From Streptosporangium saharense (GTDB lineage Bacteria > Actinomycetota > Actinomycetes > Streptosporangiales > Streptosporangiaceae): 64,000 bases of DNA. The notes under the pieces are model-generated. The model saw nothing but the letters and a program-made list of their open reading frames with translations. It had not been told where the DNA came from and made no database searches. Below, piece after piece: positions 1 through 11,010 of the stretch (position 1 is its first letter; each line of letters starts with the position of its first letter). The stretch lies in contig NZ_JACHJP010000001.1 of assembly GCF_014203715.1 (NCBI RefSeq), positions 1,652,432 to 1,716,431 of the forward strand. Reading direction: 5' to 3'. Made by a program: the position numbers and the translations under genes.

Positions 1-119
1 TGAAGGAGGTCGCCTCGATGGTGGCACGGGTCGTCAAGGACCCGTCCGCCGTGGCGGAGACCAGGGAGCGGGCGAGGGAGCTGGCGCACGCCCATCAGAT
101 ATATGACAGGGAACTATGA
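1..119 (+). CDS. glyA: Serine hydroxymethyltransferase, C-terminal end (partial)
   Basis: Only the last 38 codons are present; the reading frame enters at base 3 and stops at TGA 117-119. The visible peptide is helical and charged (motifs VASMVARVVKDP and RARELAHAH), resembling the extreme C-terminus of SHMT, which makes glycine and 5,10-methylene-THF from serine. Position supports the call: glyA lies just upstream of wecA and the atp operon in many actinobacteria, from memory. The final residues lack the usual FPLYP-like ending, so the identification rests on context and general resemblance. Confidence 0.5.
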   Translation, partial: KEVASMVARVVKDPSAVAETRERARELAHAHQIYDREL

Positions 120-176
120 GGTGTTCTGTCATGGTTTTCGGTCACAGACGGCCCCACTATCAGAGAAACTAGGTCC

Positions 177-1508
177 GTGCGCGAATACCTACTCATGGCA
201 CTGGTCGCGGCGGCGGCCACGTACCTGCTGGTCCCGCTGGTCCGCGTGTTCGCCATCCGCATCGGCGCGATGCCGGAGGTCCGTGATCGTGACGTGCACA
301 CCATCCCCACCCCCAGACTCGGCGGCCTGGCCATGTACGGCGGGCTCGTCGCCGGCCTCCTGATCGCGAGCAGCCTGCCGTACGCGGGGGGCAAGCTGGG
401 GGAGGACGGTTTCGCGGACGGCAACACCGCGATCGCGCTGATCGCGGCGGGCGGCCTGATCACGCTCACCGGCTTCCTCGACGACTGGTGGGGGATGAGC
501 GCGCTGGTCAAGCTGGCCGGGCAGATCGGCGCCGCGGGCATCCTGGTGTCCTTCGGCGTCACCCTGCCGTGGCTCCCGCTGCCCAACGCCCTGGGCGGGC
601 AGATCATCCTCGATCCGACGACCATCGGCCCGTTGATCACCATCCTGGTCGTGGTCGTCACGATCAACGCGGTGAACTTCGTCGACGGGCTCGACGGACT
701 CGCCGCCGGGATCGTCGGCATCGCCGCGATGGCCACCTGGGTCTACTCCGTCGTCCTGTCCAGCTATTTCGGTAACACCAGCATCAACGTCACGGCGGTC
801 ATCACCTCGGTGCTGATCGGGGTCTGCCTGGGTTTCCTGCCGCACAACTTCCACCCGGCGAAGATCTTCATGGGCGACACCGGGGCGATGCTGATCGGGC
901 TGGTCCTGTCCTCCACGATGATCACCATCACGCAGCTCGACTCGACAACCATCAACCGCTTCCCGGTCGTCCTGCCGCTGCTGGTGCCCGTCGCCATCCT
1001 GGTGCTGCCGCTGCTGGACCTGATCATGGCGGTGATCCGGCGCACCTCGAACGGCCTTTCGCCCTTCGCGCCCGACCGTGGCCACCTGCACCACCGGCTG
1101 CTGGACATCGGCCACTCGCACCGGCGCACGGTGCTGATCATGTACGCCTGGACGTTCCTGTTCGCCTTCACCGTCGTGGCGATGGCCGTCGAGGGCCTCC
1201 CGCTGGTGCTGTTCCTGCTGACCTTCCTGCTGGCGGTCGTGGTGCTCGTGGTGATGGCGTTGCCGCGCTGGCGCGCGCGCAGGAAGGCGGGGGGCGGTCG
1301 TCACGTGCGTGCGGAGGCACAGCCGCCTCCCCCGCCACAGCCGTACGGCCAGCCCCCGCAGTATCCAGGCACCCCTGGCGCCCCCATGACGGCCCTGGGC
1401 GCCCCGGTGGCCTATCCTCCGGCCCAGGCGGCCGGTGCGGGCGACGACACGGCCGTGCTGTCGGCGATCCCCGGCCCCGGTTTCTCCAACCCCGAGATGC
1501 TCCCCTGA
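177..1508 (+). CDS. wecA: Undecaprenyl/decaprenyl-phosphate GlcNAc-1-phosphate transferase, MraY/WecA family
   Basis: This 443-residue polytopic membrane enzyme should transfer GlcNAc-1-P from UDP-GlcNAc to polyprenyl phosphate, starting cell-wall linker or polymer synthesis on the inner membrane face. It has the family signatures in order: HTIPTPRLGG near residue 40, the aspartate pair FLDD at 100-103, NAVNFVDGLDGL around 165-176, GDTGAM at 233-238, and the WecA-type HLHHRL loop at 303-308. HLHHRL separates WecA from MraY. About eleven hydrophobic segments precede a cytoplasmic tail of roughly 80 residues rich in Pro, Ala and Gly, which is not part of the catalytic fold. The start is GTG 177. 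The order wecA then atpI/atpB is the same in M. tuberculosis. Confidence 0.9.
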   Translation: MREYLLMALVAAAATYLLVPLVRVFAIRIGAMPEVRDRDVHTIPTPRLGGLAMYGGLVAGLLIASSLPYAGGKLGEDGFADGNTAIALIAAGGLITLTGFLDDWWGMSALVKLAGQIGAAGILVSFGVTLPWLPLPNALGGQIILDPTTIGPLITILVVVVTINAVNFVDGLDGLAAGIVGIAAMATWVYSVVLSSYFGNTSINVTAVITSVLIGVCLGFLPHNFHPAKIFMGDTGAMLIGLVLSSTMITITQLDSTTINRFPVVLPLLVPVAILVLPLLDLIMAVIRRTSNGLSPFAPDRGHLHHRLLDIGHSHRRTVLIMYAWTFLFAFTVVAMAVEGLPLVLFLLTFLLAVVVLVVMALPRWRARRKAGGGRHVRAEAQPPPPPQPYGQPPQYPGTPGAPMTALGAPVAYPPAQAAGAGDDTAVLSAIPGPGFSNPEMLP

Positions 1509-1523
1509 GGCCGCTGTCGGCCT

Positions 1524-1556
1524 CCCGCCGTGTGTGATCGGTCACTGTACGGCGGG
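1524..1556 (+). terminator. Hairpin terminator after wecA
   Basis: The arms CCCGCCGT (1524-1531) and ACGGCGGG (1549-1556) pair perfectly and enclose a second small hairpin GTGA-TCGG-TCAC. It lies 15 bases after the wecA stop. No T-tract follows, which is usual for high-GC actinobacterial terminators. Confidence 0.65.
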
Positions 1557-2551
1557 CGCCGGTGCCTCCCCGTGTCCCTTCCCGGGCGCTGGGGGGCCGT
1601 CGCGGGCCCGTCGCGGGTGGAGGCGGCGAGGGCCGTCGCGCAGGTGGGGCGGCGGTATATCGGACAGGGATTCCCGGTGGGGCAAAACGGAGTGGGCCTC
1701 GGGATCCGGCCGCTTTCCCGGTGAATGCCGGGTCGCCGCCCGTCTTTCGACGCCGTGATCTGACCGTCCCTTCCCTGAGAAGGAACATGGGATTGTCGTC
1801 CTATGCCATGCAAAGTCTGAATTGTTACTGGAGTGATCTCCGCGCATAGCTGCTGGAGGGTATGAAAGCCGCAATTCGGATGCGTTCTTCGGCGGTGCCG
1901 TACGGCCCGGGAGTGGTCTTCTCTCCGGGGGCGCGGGACGCCCCCCGCGGCGGGTGACGCCCGGTGCCGGAGGAGGGGCGGAATGTGGGCGGGGGGCGGG
2001 TACGGCGAAGCCGCTGATCAGAGGCGGGCGGCGCCGTACGACACGGGGAAATCCGGGGTAAGGTCATGACTCCGCATAATGAACCCCCGGTCCTTTACTC
2101 CGGCGCTGGGAGACCGTGTTCGATCCCGGTCAGACAGAGTTCGTATTCGTGTGATGTGGTGCATGAGAGGCGTTAAAGGAAAACGGTTCTTTTTCCCCAG
2201 CCAATGGCGCGGAGAAATTGATCGCGAACTTTTGGGAGTGGAAAAGTGTATGCTCGTTCACCGGGATCGGCGGCCCGTATCCACCGGTCCGCGGGGTCGG
2301 GTGAACCGTCGGGGGCATCGACGTCACGGCGCGACCGAATGTGGCTTTCCTGATGGGAGGCGCGCCGAGGTGTTCCCGAGGGTGGCGGGCCACACCGCGT
2401 TCGGCTGCCGGTCACTTCTTGATCGTTTACTTGAAACGGCAGGTAAAGGCGGCCTTCGAGAGCTTGTGATAGCTTTCACTAGCGGGAAGGCGTCATGAAC
2501 GCATCCTGCGCCGTAGCAATTGCTCGCTTGATAACCGTACCTGGAGCACCG
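1557..2551. other. Gene-free interval before the atp operon
   Basis: About 1 kb has no convincing coding region on either strand. Open frames here lack the strong G/C third-position bias of real neighbours. The stretch around 2160-2270 is clearly richer in A/T than the rest of the window and contains a TATGCT box (about 2250), so it may hold the atp promoter and a long 5' leader. No conserved RNA family was recognised. Confidence 0.5.
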
Positions 2552-2980
2552 ATGCAGGCCAACGATCTCCAAGTCCTCAAAGCCGCCGCGATCCCCACGG
2601 CGCTACTGGGGCTGGTCGCCGTTGTCGTCTCCGCGGTCCTCTCGGGCGGCAAGGGGGCGCTGGGAGCGGGCATCGGCGTCCTGGTGGTCGGCGCCTTCTT
2701 CACGATCGGCCTGCTGGCCGTCGCCTACGCGGCCCGGATCTCGCCCACCATGATGATGGCCGCGGCGATGGGCATCTTCTTCACCAAGATTCTCGCGCTG
2801 GTGGTGCTGCTGACCGTCTTCGAGGACACCACCGTGTGGAGCCCCATGGCCTTCGCCCTGACGGTCATCGCGTGCACGATCTGCTGGACGGCCGGCGAGG
2901 CGCGCGGCTTCCTGAAGCTCCGGATGCTCTACGTCGACCCCGACGCCACGGTGCCCGGCCAGTTCGGGAGCAAGCGATGA
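2552..2980 (+). CDS. atpI: ATP synthase protein I-like membrane protein
   Basis: The 142-residue protein has four hydrophobic segments (about residues 10-28, 34-55, 65-88 and 93-112) and a short charged C-terminus. This matches the AtpI-like protein (Rv1303 type) that precedes atpB in actinobacteria. AtpI is thought to help assemble the c-ring and is not an enzyme. The ATG at 2552 has GGAG six bases upstream. An in-frame ATG at 2495 with GGAAGG before it would add 19 residues, but those extra codons are not GC3-biased, so 2552 is preferred. It is followed by a 305-base spacer before atpB, so it may be cotranscribed or separately controlled. Confidence 0.8.
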   Translation: MQANDLQVLKAAAIPTALLGLVAVVVSAVLSGGKGALGAGIGVLVVGAFFTIGLLAVAYAARISPTMMMAAAMGIFFTKILALVVLLTVFEDTTVWSPMAFALTVIACTICWTAGEARGFLKLRMLYVDPDATVPGQFGSKR

Positions 2981-3285
2981 CAGGTCGCGATCCTCACGGG
3001 CCGTCCCCTAAGCTCGTCATGGCAGACGAGGCAGGACCGGTCACGGTCGGCCCTCCCGGGAGAGAGAACCCTGGAGGCTGGCCTGATATGACTAGTCAGA
3101 GCCGCGCCTGCTATTGTCGCGTGCGCGATAAACGTCGCGATAGACGAAGGTAGAGGATCGTCCTTCGGAGCCATCGAGCCCTGGTCGCCTCGCCATCTTC
3201 ACCCTCCTCGTCCGGCCGGCCTGCACACGGCGCGGTAGCTGGATGACACCCTCTTGACCAATCATCACGACGAAGGGAACGCCGA
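2981..3285 (+). other. Spacer between atpI and atpB
   Basis: There is no gene in these 305 bases. TCGCG and CGCGATA motifs recur at about 3110-3145, forming an imperfect dyad, and TTGACC sits at about 3254. The atpB Shine-Dalgarno is GAAGGG, eight bases before its GTG. A secondary atp promoter here is possible, but no convincing -35/-10 pair was found. Confidence 0.4.
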
Positions 3286-4375
<1,090 letters not shown>

Positions 4376-4408
4376 CATATCACCCCGCTCTGACGGAAGG
4401 CAGCACCC

Positions 4409-4948
4409 ATGTATGTCCTAGCGGCAGAGGAAGCAAGCAATCCGCTTGTGCCCAACGTGGCCGAGATGGTCGTCGGCGGGTTCGCATTCCTGGTTGTCCT
4501 CTTCATCGTCGGGCGTCTCCTGGTTCCCCGTATCCAGAAGACCCTGGCCGAGCGTGTCGACGCGATCGAGGGTGGCCTGAAGCGAGCCGCTGACGCGCAG
4601 GAAGAGGCGCAGCGGGCCCTCAAGCAGTACCGCGACCAGCTCGCCGAGGCTCGTCACGAGGCGTCGCGCCTGCGTGAGGAGGCCCGGGAGCAGGGCGCGC
4701 AGATCAAGGCGGAGCTCCGCGAGGAGGCGCAGGCCGAGGCCCGTCGTCTCATCGAGGCCGCGCACGCCCAGATCGAGGCCGACCGCCAGCAGGCGTTCGC
4801 CCAGCTCCGCACGGAGATCGGCCGCCTGTCGGTCGACCTCGCCGGTCGCATCGTCGGTGAGTCCCTTGAGGACGAGGCGCGTCAGCGTCGCACCGTCGAC
4901 CGGTTCCTTGAGGAGCTTGAGGCCGGCAACAGCGCGGCGGTTCGCTGA
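4409..4948 (+). CDS. atpF: F-type ATP synthase subunit b
   Basis: One N-terminal membrane helix (about residues 20-40) is followed by a long charged coiled coil to residue 179, forming the peripheral stalk. The conserved IxxAxxxAEEA-like heptads are recognisable in the stretch around KRAADAQEEAQRA. The length is standard. The stop overlaps the atpH start (TGATG at 4946-4950), indicating translational coupling. Unlike in mycobacteria, b and delta are not fused through a second b-like domain. Confidence 0.95.
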   Translation: MYVLAAEEASNPLVPNVAEMVVGGFAFLVVLFIVGRLLVPRIQKTLAERVDAIEGGLKRAADAQEEAQRALKQYRDQLAEARHEASRLREEAREQGAQIKAELREEAQAEARRLIEAAHAQIEADRQQAFAQLRTEIGRLSVDLAGRIVGESLEDEARQRRTVDRFLEELEAGNSAAVR

Positions 4949-5757
4949 TGCGAGGTCTGAGCAGGGCTTCGCTGGCCGAGGTCGAAGAGCGCTTCAACGC
5001 CGTCGCGGGAAGCGCCGACCTCGGCTCGCTGGCCGACGAGCTTTTCGCGGTCGCCGACCTGTTCGACCGTGAGCACGGGCTCCGCCGTTACCTGTCCGAC
5101 CCGGCCCGTCCGGCGTCCCAGAAGGCCCAGGCCGTACGGGTGCTGCTGGAGGGCAAGGTCAGCGGTGCCGCACTGGAGACGGTCGTCCAGGCCGTCTCCG
5201 TCAGGTGGTCCGGCTCGGGAGACTTGGCGGACGCCCTTGAGCGGCTCGGCGTCGTCGCCGCCTCGGCCGAGGCCGAGGCGCAGAGCAAGCTCGACGACGT
5301 CGAGGACGAGCTGTTCAGGTTCGGGCGCATCGTCGCCTCAAACCTGGACCTGCAGCGCGTCCTGACCGACCCCGCCGTCGCCGGGCAGGCCAAGCAGGAG
5401 CTGCTCGGCTCCCTGCTCGACGGCAAGGTCGCCCCCACCACCCTCCGTCTGGTCACGCAGCTTGTGCTGCATCCGCGAGGACGTAGCCTGGACAGAGGGC
5501 TGGACGAGTTCGGCAGCCTGGTCGCCGCCCAGAGGCAGCGCCTCGTCGCGGTGGTGCGCAGCGCGGTCGATCTTTCCGAGGAGCAGAGGCGGCGTCTCGC
5601 CACGTGGCTGCGCACCTCGTACGGCCGCGACGTTCACCTGAACGTCGAGGTGGACCCGCGAGTGCTCGGAGGGTTCTCGGTGCGGATCGGGGACGACCTC
5701 ATCGACACCACGATCGCGGGACGAATCGAAGAAGTCCGCCGCCGGTTGGCCGGCTAG
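4948..5757 (+). CDS. atpH: F-type ATP synthase subunit delta
   Basis: The 269-residue OSCP/delta subunit links the b stalk to the top of the alpha3beta3 head. An alpha-helical N-terminal domain precedes the conserved C-terminal region (RGRSLDRGLDEF, then FSVRIGDDLIDTTIAGRIEE). Its length is typical for the longer actinobacterial form, against about 177 in E. coli. The ATG overlaps the atpF stop by one base. Confidence 0.95.
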   Translation: MRGLSRASLAEVEERFNAVAGSADLGSLADELFAVADLFDREHGLRRYLSDPARPASQKAQAVRVLLEGKVSGAALETVVQAVSVRWSGSGDLADALERLGVVAASAEAEAQSKLDDVEDELFRFGRIVASNLDLQRVLTDPAVAGQAKQELLGSLLDGKVAPTTLRLVTQLVLHPRGRSLDRGLDEFGSLVAAQRQRLVAVVRSAVDLSEEQRRRLATWLRTSYGRDVHLNVEVDPRVLGGFSVRIGDDLIDTTIAGRIEEVRRRLAG

Positions 5758-5780
5758 GCGAATAGGGAGACTGAAGAGAG

Positions 5781-7430
5781 ATGGCGGAGCTTACGATCCG
5801 GCCGGACGAGATCCGGGACGCGCTTGAGCGCTTCGTCCAGGCGTACGAGCCGGAAGGCGCCGCGCGCGAGGAGATCGGGACCGTCGTCGACTGCGGCGAC
5901 GGTATCGCCCATGTCTCCGGCCTTCCCTCGGCGATGGCGAACGAGCTGCTTGAGTTCGAGGACGGTACGCGTGGCCTGGCACTGAACCTGGACGTCCGGG
6001 AGATCGGTGTCGTTGTCCTGGGCGACTTCAGCAAGATCGAGGAGGGCCAGTCGGTCCGCAGGACGGGCGAGGTCCTGTCCGTGCCGGTCGGCGACGCCTT
6101 CCTCGGCCGAGTGGTCGACCCGCTGGGTGTTCCGCTGGACGGCAAGGGCGCCATCGAGTCCGAGGGCCTGCGCGCCCTCGAACTCCAGGCCCCGTCCGTC
6201 GTTCAGCGCCAGCCGGTCAAGGAGCCGCTGCAGACCGGCCTCAAGGCGGTTGACGCCATGACGCCGATCGGCCGCGGTCAGCGCCAGCTGATCATCGGTG
6301 ACCGTGGCACCGGCAAGACCGCCATCGCCGTGGACACCATCCTCAACCAGCGGGAGAACTGGCTCTCCGGCGACCCCGAGAAGCAGGTTCGCTGCGTCTA
6401 CGTCGCCGTCGGCCAGAAGGGCTCCACGATCGCGCAGGTCAAGGGCCGCCTTGAGGAGGCGGGCGCGATGGAGTACACCACCATCGTCGCCGCCCCGGCC
6501 TCCGACCCCGCCGGTTACAAGTACCTCGCCCCCTACACCGGTTCGGCCATCGGCCAGCACTGGATGTACCAGGGCAAGCACGTCCTCATCGTCTTCGACG
6601 ACCTGACCAAGCAGGCCGACGCCTACCGCGCCGTCTCCCTGCTGCTGCGCCGCCCGCCGGGCCGTGAGGCCTTCCCCGGCGACGTCTTCTACTTGCACTC
6701 CCGTCTGCTGGAGCGCTGCGCGAAGCTGTCGAAGGAGATGGGCTCGGGCTCGATGACCGGTCTGCCGATCATCGAGACCAAGGGCAACGACGTCTCGGCG
6801 TTCATCCCGACCAACGTCATCTCCATCACCGACGGTCAGTGCTTCCTTGAGACCGACCTGTTCAACTCGGGTGTGCGTCCGGCCATCAACGTCGGTGTCT
6901 CCGTCTCCCGAGTCGGTGGCTCCGCGCAGATCAAGGCGATGCGCAAGGTCGCGGGCACGCTGCGTCTGTCGCTGTCGCAGTTCCGTGACCTGGAGGCCTT
7001 CGCCTCCTTCGCCTCCGACCTGGACGCGGCCTCCCGCGCCCAGCTGGAGCGCGGTCAGCGCCTGGTCGAGCTGCTCAAGCAGCCGCAGTACGCCCCCTTC
7101 CCCATCGAGAAGCAGGTCGTCTCGGTCTGGGCGGGCACCACGGGCGAGCTGGACGACGTCCCGGTCGAGGACATCCGCCGCTTCGAGACGGAGTTCCTCG
7201 ACTACGTCTCCAGGGAGAAGAAGGGTGTCTTCGACAGCATCCGCGAGACGAAGGACCTGTCCGACGACACGGTGACGGCCCTCAAGGACGGCATCACCGA
7301 GTTCAAGAAGTCCTTCGAGACCTCGTCGGGTGAGCTGCTGGTCAACGAGGAGCCGGTCGCCGCGCTGTCGGCGGACGAGGTCGGCCAGGAGAAGATCACC
7401 AAGCACGTCCGCTCGGCCGAGAAGAAGTAG
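5781..7430 (+). CDS. atpA: F-type ATP synthase subunit alpha
   Basis: The 549-residue non-catalytic nucleotide-binding subunit of F1 shows the Walker A GDRGTGKT at 173-180. The arginine finger R377 lies in [11 protein letters not shown], and there is a Walker B LIVFDDL. Family length is about 505-550; the extra C-terminal 35 residues, ending in an acidic-then-basic tail, are common in actinobacteria, where the mycobacterial alpha tail suppresses ATP hydrolysis. Three bases separate its stop from atpG. Confidence 0.98.
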   Translation: MAELTIRPDEIRDALERFVQAYEPEGAAREEIGTVVDCGDGIAHVSGLPSAMANELLEFEDGTRGLALNLDVREIGVVVLGDFSKIEEGQSVRRTGEVLSVPVGDAFLGRVVDPLGVPLDGKGAIESEGLRALELQAPSVVQRQPVKEPLQTGLKAVDAMTPIGRGQRQLIIGDRGTGKTAIAVDTILNQRENWLSGDPEKQVRCVYVAVGQKGSTIAQVKGRLEEAGAMEYTTIVAAPASDPAGYKYLAPYTGSAIGQHWMYQGKHVLIVFDDLTKQADAYRAVSLLLRRPPGREAFPGDVFYLHSRLLERCAKLSKEMGSGSMTGLPIIETKGNDVSAFIPTNVISITDGQCFLETDLFNSGVRPAINVGVSVSRVGGSAQIKAMRKVAGTLRLSLSQFRDLEAFASFASDLDAASRAQLERGQRLVELLKQPQYAPFPIEKQVVSVWAGTTGELDDVPVEDIRRFETEFLDYVSREKKGVFDSIRETKDLSDDTVTALKDGITEFKKSFETSSGELLVNEEPVAALSADEVGQEKITKHVRSAEKK

Positions 7431-7433
7431 CCG

Positions 7434-9762
<2,329 letters not shown>

Positions 9763-9770
9763 TCGCCATC

Positions 9771-9801
9771 GGCACCGGTACGGCTTGGCCGTACCGGTGC
9801 C
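9771..9801 (+). promoter_or_regulatory. Strong hairpin between atpD and atpC
   Basis: GGCACCGGTACGGC (9771-9784) pairs perfectly over 14 bases with 9788-9801 around a TTG loop. It sits 8 bases after the atpD stop and ends 23 bases before the atpC start. It looks like a factor-independent terminator but lies inside the operon, so it may attenuate atpC or protect the upstream message from 3' exonucleases. Confidence 0.65.
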
Positions 9802-9824
9802 TGGTTCGAAAGGAACTCAGGAAA

Positions 9825-10232
9825 GTGGCGAAGCTGCGAGTAGGCGTCGTCTCGCCGGAGCGTGAGATCTGGTCCGGCGAAGCCGACATGGTGATTGCCA
9901 AGACCATCGACGGCGAGATCGGTATCATGCCTAAGCACGCGCCCGTGCTCGGCGTCCTCGTTGAGGGCGGCGTGCTGACGGTCAAGCGCGGCGGTGGCGA
10001 GCCTGACCTCGTCGCCGCGGTCCACGGAGGCTTCCTCTCGGTGGCGGACAACGAGGTGTCGATCCTGGCCGAGCTGGCCGAACTCGGCTCCGAGGTGGAT
10101 GTCGCCGCCGCCAAGGACGCCCTCCAGCGGGCTCAGGCCTCCGTCGAGGCCAACCAGGAGGACGCCGACGCCGCGATCGAAGCCAAGCGCGCCAGGGCAA
10201 GGCTGCGCGCGGCTGGCGAAGAAGTCGGATAA
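9825..10232 (+). CDS. atpC: F-type ATP synthase subunit epsilon
   Basis: This 135-residue protein has a beta-sandwich N-terminal domain (LRVGVVSPEREIW, then the GEIGIMPKHAPVL motif) and a helical C-terminal hairpin that couples rotation and inhibits ATP hydrolysis. A GTG start follows AAAGGAACTCAGGAAA. It ends the structural operon and is separated from atpD by an unusually stable hairpin. Confidence 0.96.
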   Translation: MAKLRVGVVSPEREIWSGEADMVIAKTIDGEIGIMPKHAPVLGVLVEGGVLTVKRGGGEPDLVAAVHGGFLSVADNEVSILAELAELGSEVDVAAAKDALQRAQASVEANQEDADAAIEAKRARARLRAAGEEVG

Positions 10233-10274
10233 ATTCTGCTTCTGAGCGCGGTACCGGTTGTTGGGGGCGGATAC

Positions 10275-10688
10275 ATGGTGGTGCTGGACGTACTCATCGT
10301 CGTGGCGCTGCTGGCCGCCCTCCTCGCCTCCCGCGTGTTGATCCTGACCCGATCTCGGGGCTCGGTGCTGTGTTGCCTGCGCCCGATGTCGGGGGAGCGA
10401 GGCTGGCGGGTCGGTGTGGCCCGCTATGCCGTCGGTCAGCTCAACTGGATTCCGCTCATAGGTCTGCTTCCAAGGCCGCGCCACGTGATCGTGAGGCGCG
10501 GCCTTGTCGTTTCCGGGCGCCGCAGGATCGGGCCGGACGAGTTCTACGGCTTCATCGAGGGCGTGACGGCGCTGGAGTGCCGCAACGAGCGTGAGGCGTT
10601 CGAGCTGGCGATGGGATACCGGGCGCTGACCGGCTTCGTCGCCTGGCTGGAGTCCGCCCCGCCCAGCGCCCACCTCGACGTGGCCTGA
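10275..10688 (+). CDS. DUF2550 family membrane-anchored protein
   Basis: The 137-residue protein has a single N-terminal hydrophobic helix (residues 3-22), then a basic domain with WRVGVARYAVGQLNWIPL and a conserved RRIGPDEFYGFIEG core. A DUF2550 gene directly after atpC is conserved across actinobacteria (Rv1312 in M. tuberculosis, from memory). Function is unknown. It is probably cotranscribed with atpC, 42 bases away, using the GGGGGCGGA site before ATG 10275. Confidence 0.85.
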   Translation: MVVLDVLIVVALLAALLASRVLILTRSRGSVLCCLRPMSGERGWRVGVARYAVGQLNWIPLIGLLPRPRHVIVRRGLVVSGRRRIGPDEFYGFIEGVTALECRNEREAFELAMGYRALTGFVAWLESAPPSAHLDVA

Positions 10689-10726
10689 TCCTCGGATCGA
10701 GTACGGCCCTGCCCCGCGGTGTCGGG

Positions 10727-10777
10727 GACATGTCAGGATATGTCCCCGACATGTCGGAGGACATGTCGAGGACATGG
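10727..10777. repeat. Cluster of GACATGTC palindromes
   Basis: The 8-base palindrome GACATGTC occurs exactly at 10727-10734, 10748-10755 and 10760-10767. Related ATATGTCC is at 10738-10745 and GACATGG at 10771-10777. The copies are spaced 21, 12 and 11 bases apart, close to one or two helical turns. Confidence 0.8.
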
Positions 10778-10780
10778 AGA

Positions 10781-10810
10781 ATGGCCCGGACCTGGTGTGG
10801 TCCGGGCCAT
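10781..10810. terminator. Bidirectional hairpin terminator
   Basis: ATGGCCCGGACC (10781-10792) and GGTCCGGGCCAT (10799-10810) form a perfect 12-base stem with a 6-base loop between two convergent genes. Confidence 0.75.
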
Positions 10811-11010
10811 CCGGCGTTCTCAGGGGAGAACGCGGCCCCCGGGACGTCCCGTGAGTGACGGTGCGGGTTGGTCACTCATGGTGCCGTCGAATCGCCGGGG
10901 TCCAGTTACCGCCACCGAGCCGGTGAGGGTGCCGGGGGTTTGCCCGGTGACGGGGCTTGACGGGCCTCGCGTGCGTGGACGGGATCGCCGTCACACACGT
11001 CCGGCGTCTC

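Larger units (their letters stand above)
10689..11010. other. Convergent intergenic region
   Basis: This 322-base stretch lies between the 3' ends of the DUF2550 gene and the M4 protease gene. It holds a cluster of GACATGTC palindromes (10727-10777) and a terminator hairpin (10781-10810). The remaining 200 bases show nothing recognisable. Confidence 0.6.

Noticed and set aside
1787-1849. 20-codon ORF (starts MGLSSYAMQ) in the wecA-atp gap
   Set aside because: The AAGGA site is only two bases from the ATG and there is no other support; probably chance.
2079-2498. 139-codon open frame before atpI
   Set aside because: Third positions are not GC-biased, the sequence is Arg-rich and featureless, and it would occupy the probable promoter region.
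5754-7406. Long open frame on the minus strand opposite atpA
   Set aside because: It mirrors the GC3 pattern of atpA, has no ribosome-binding site and encodes a low-complexity Arg/Asp/Val-rich sequence. atpA itself is certain.
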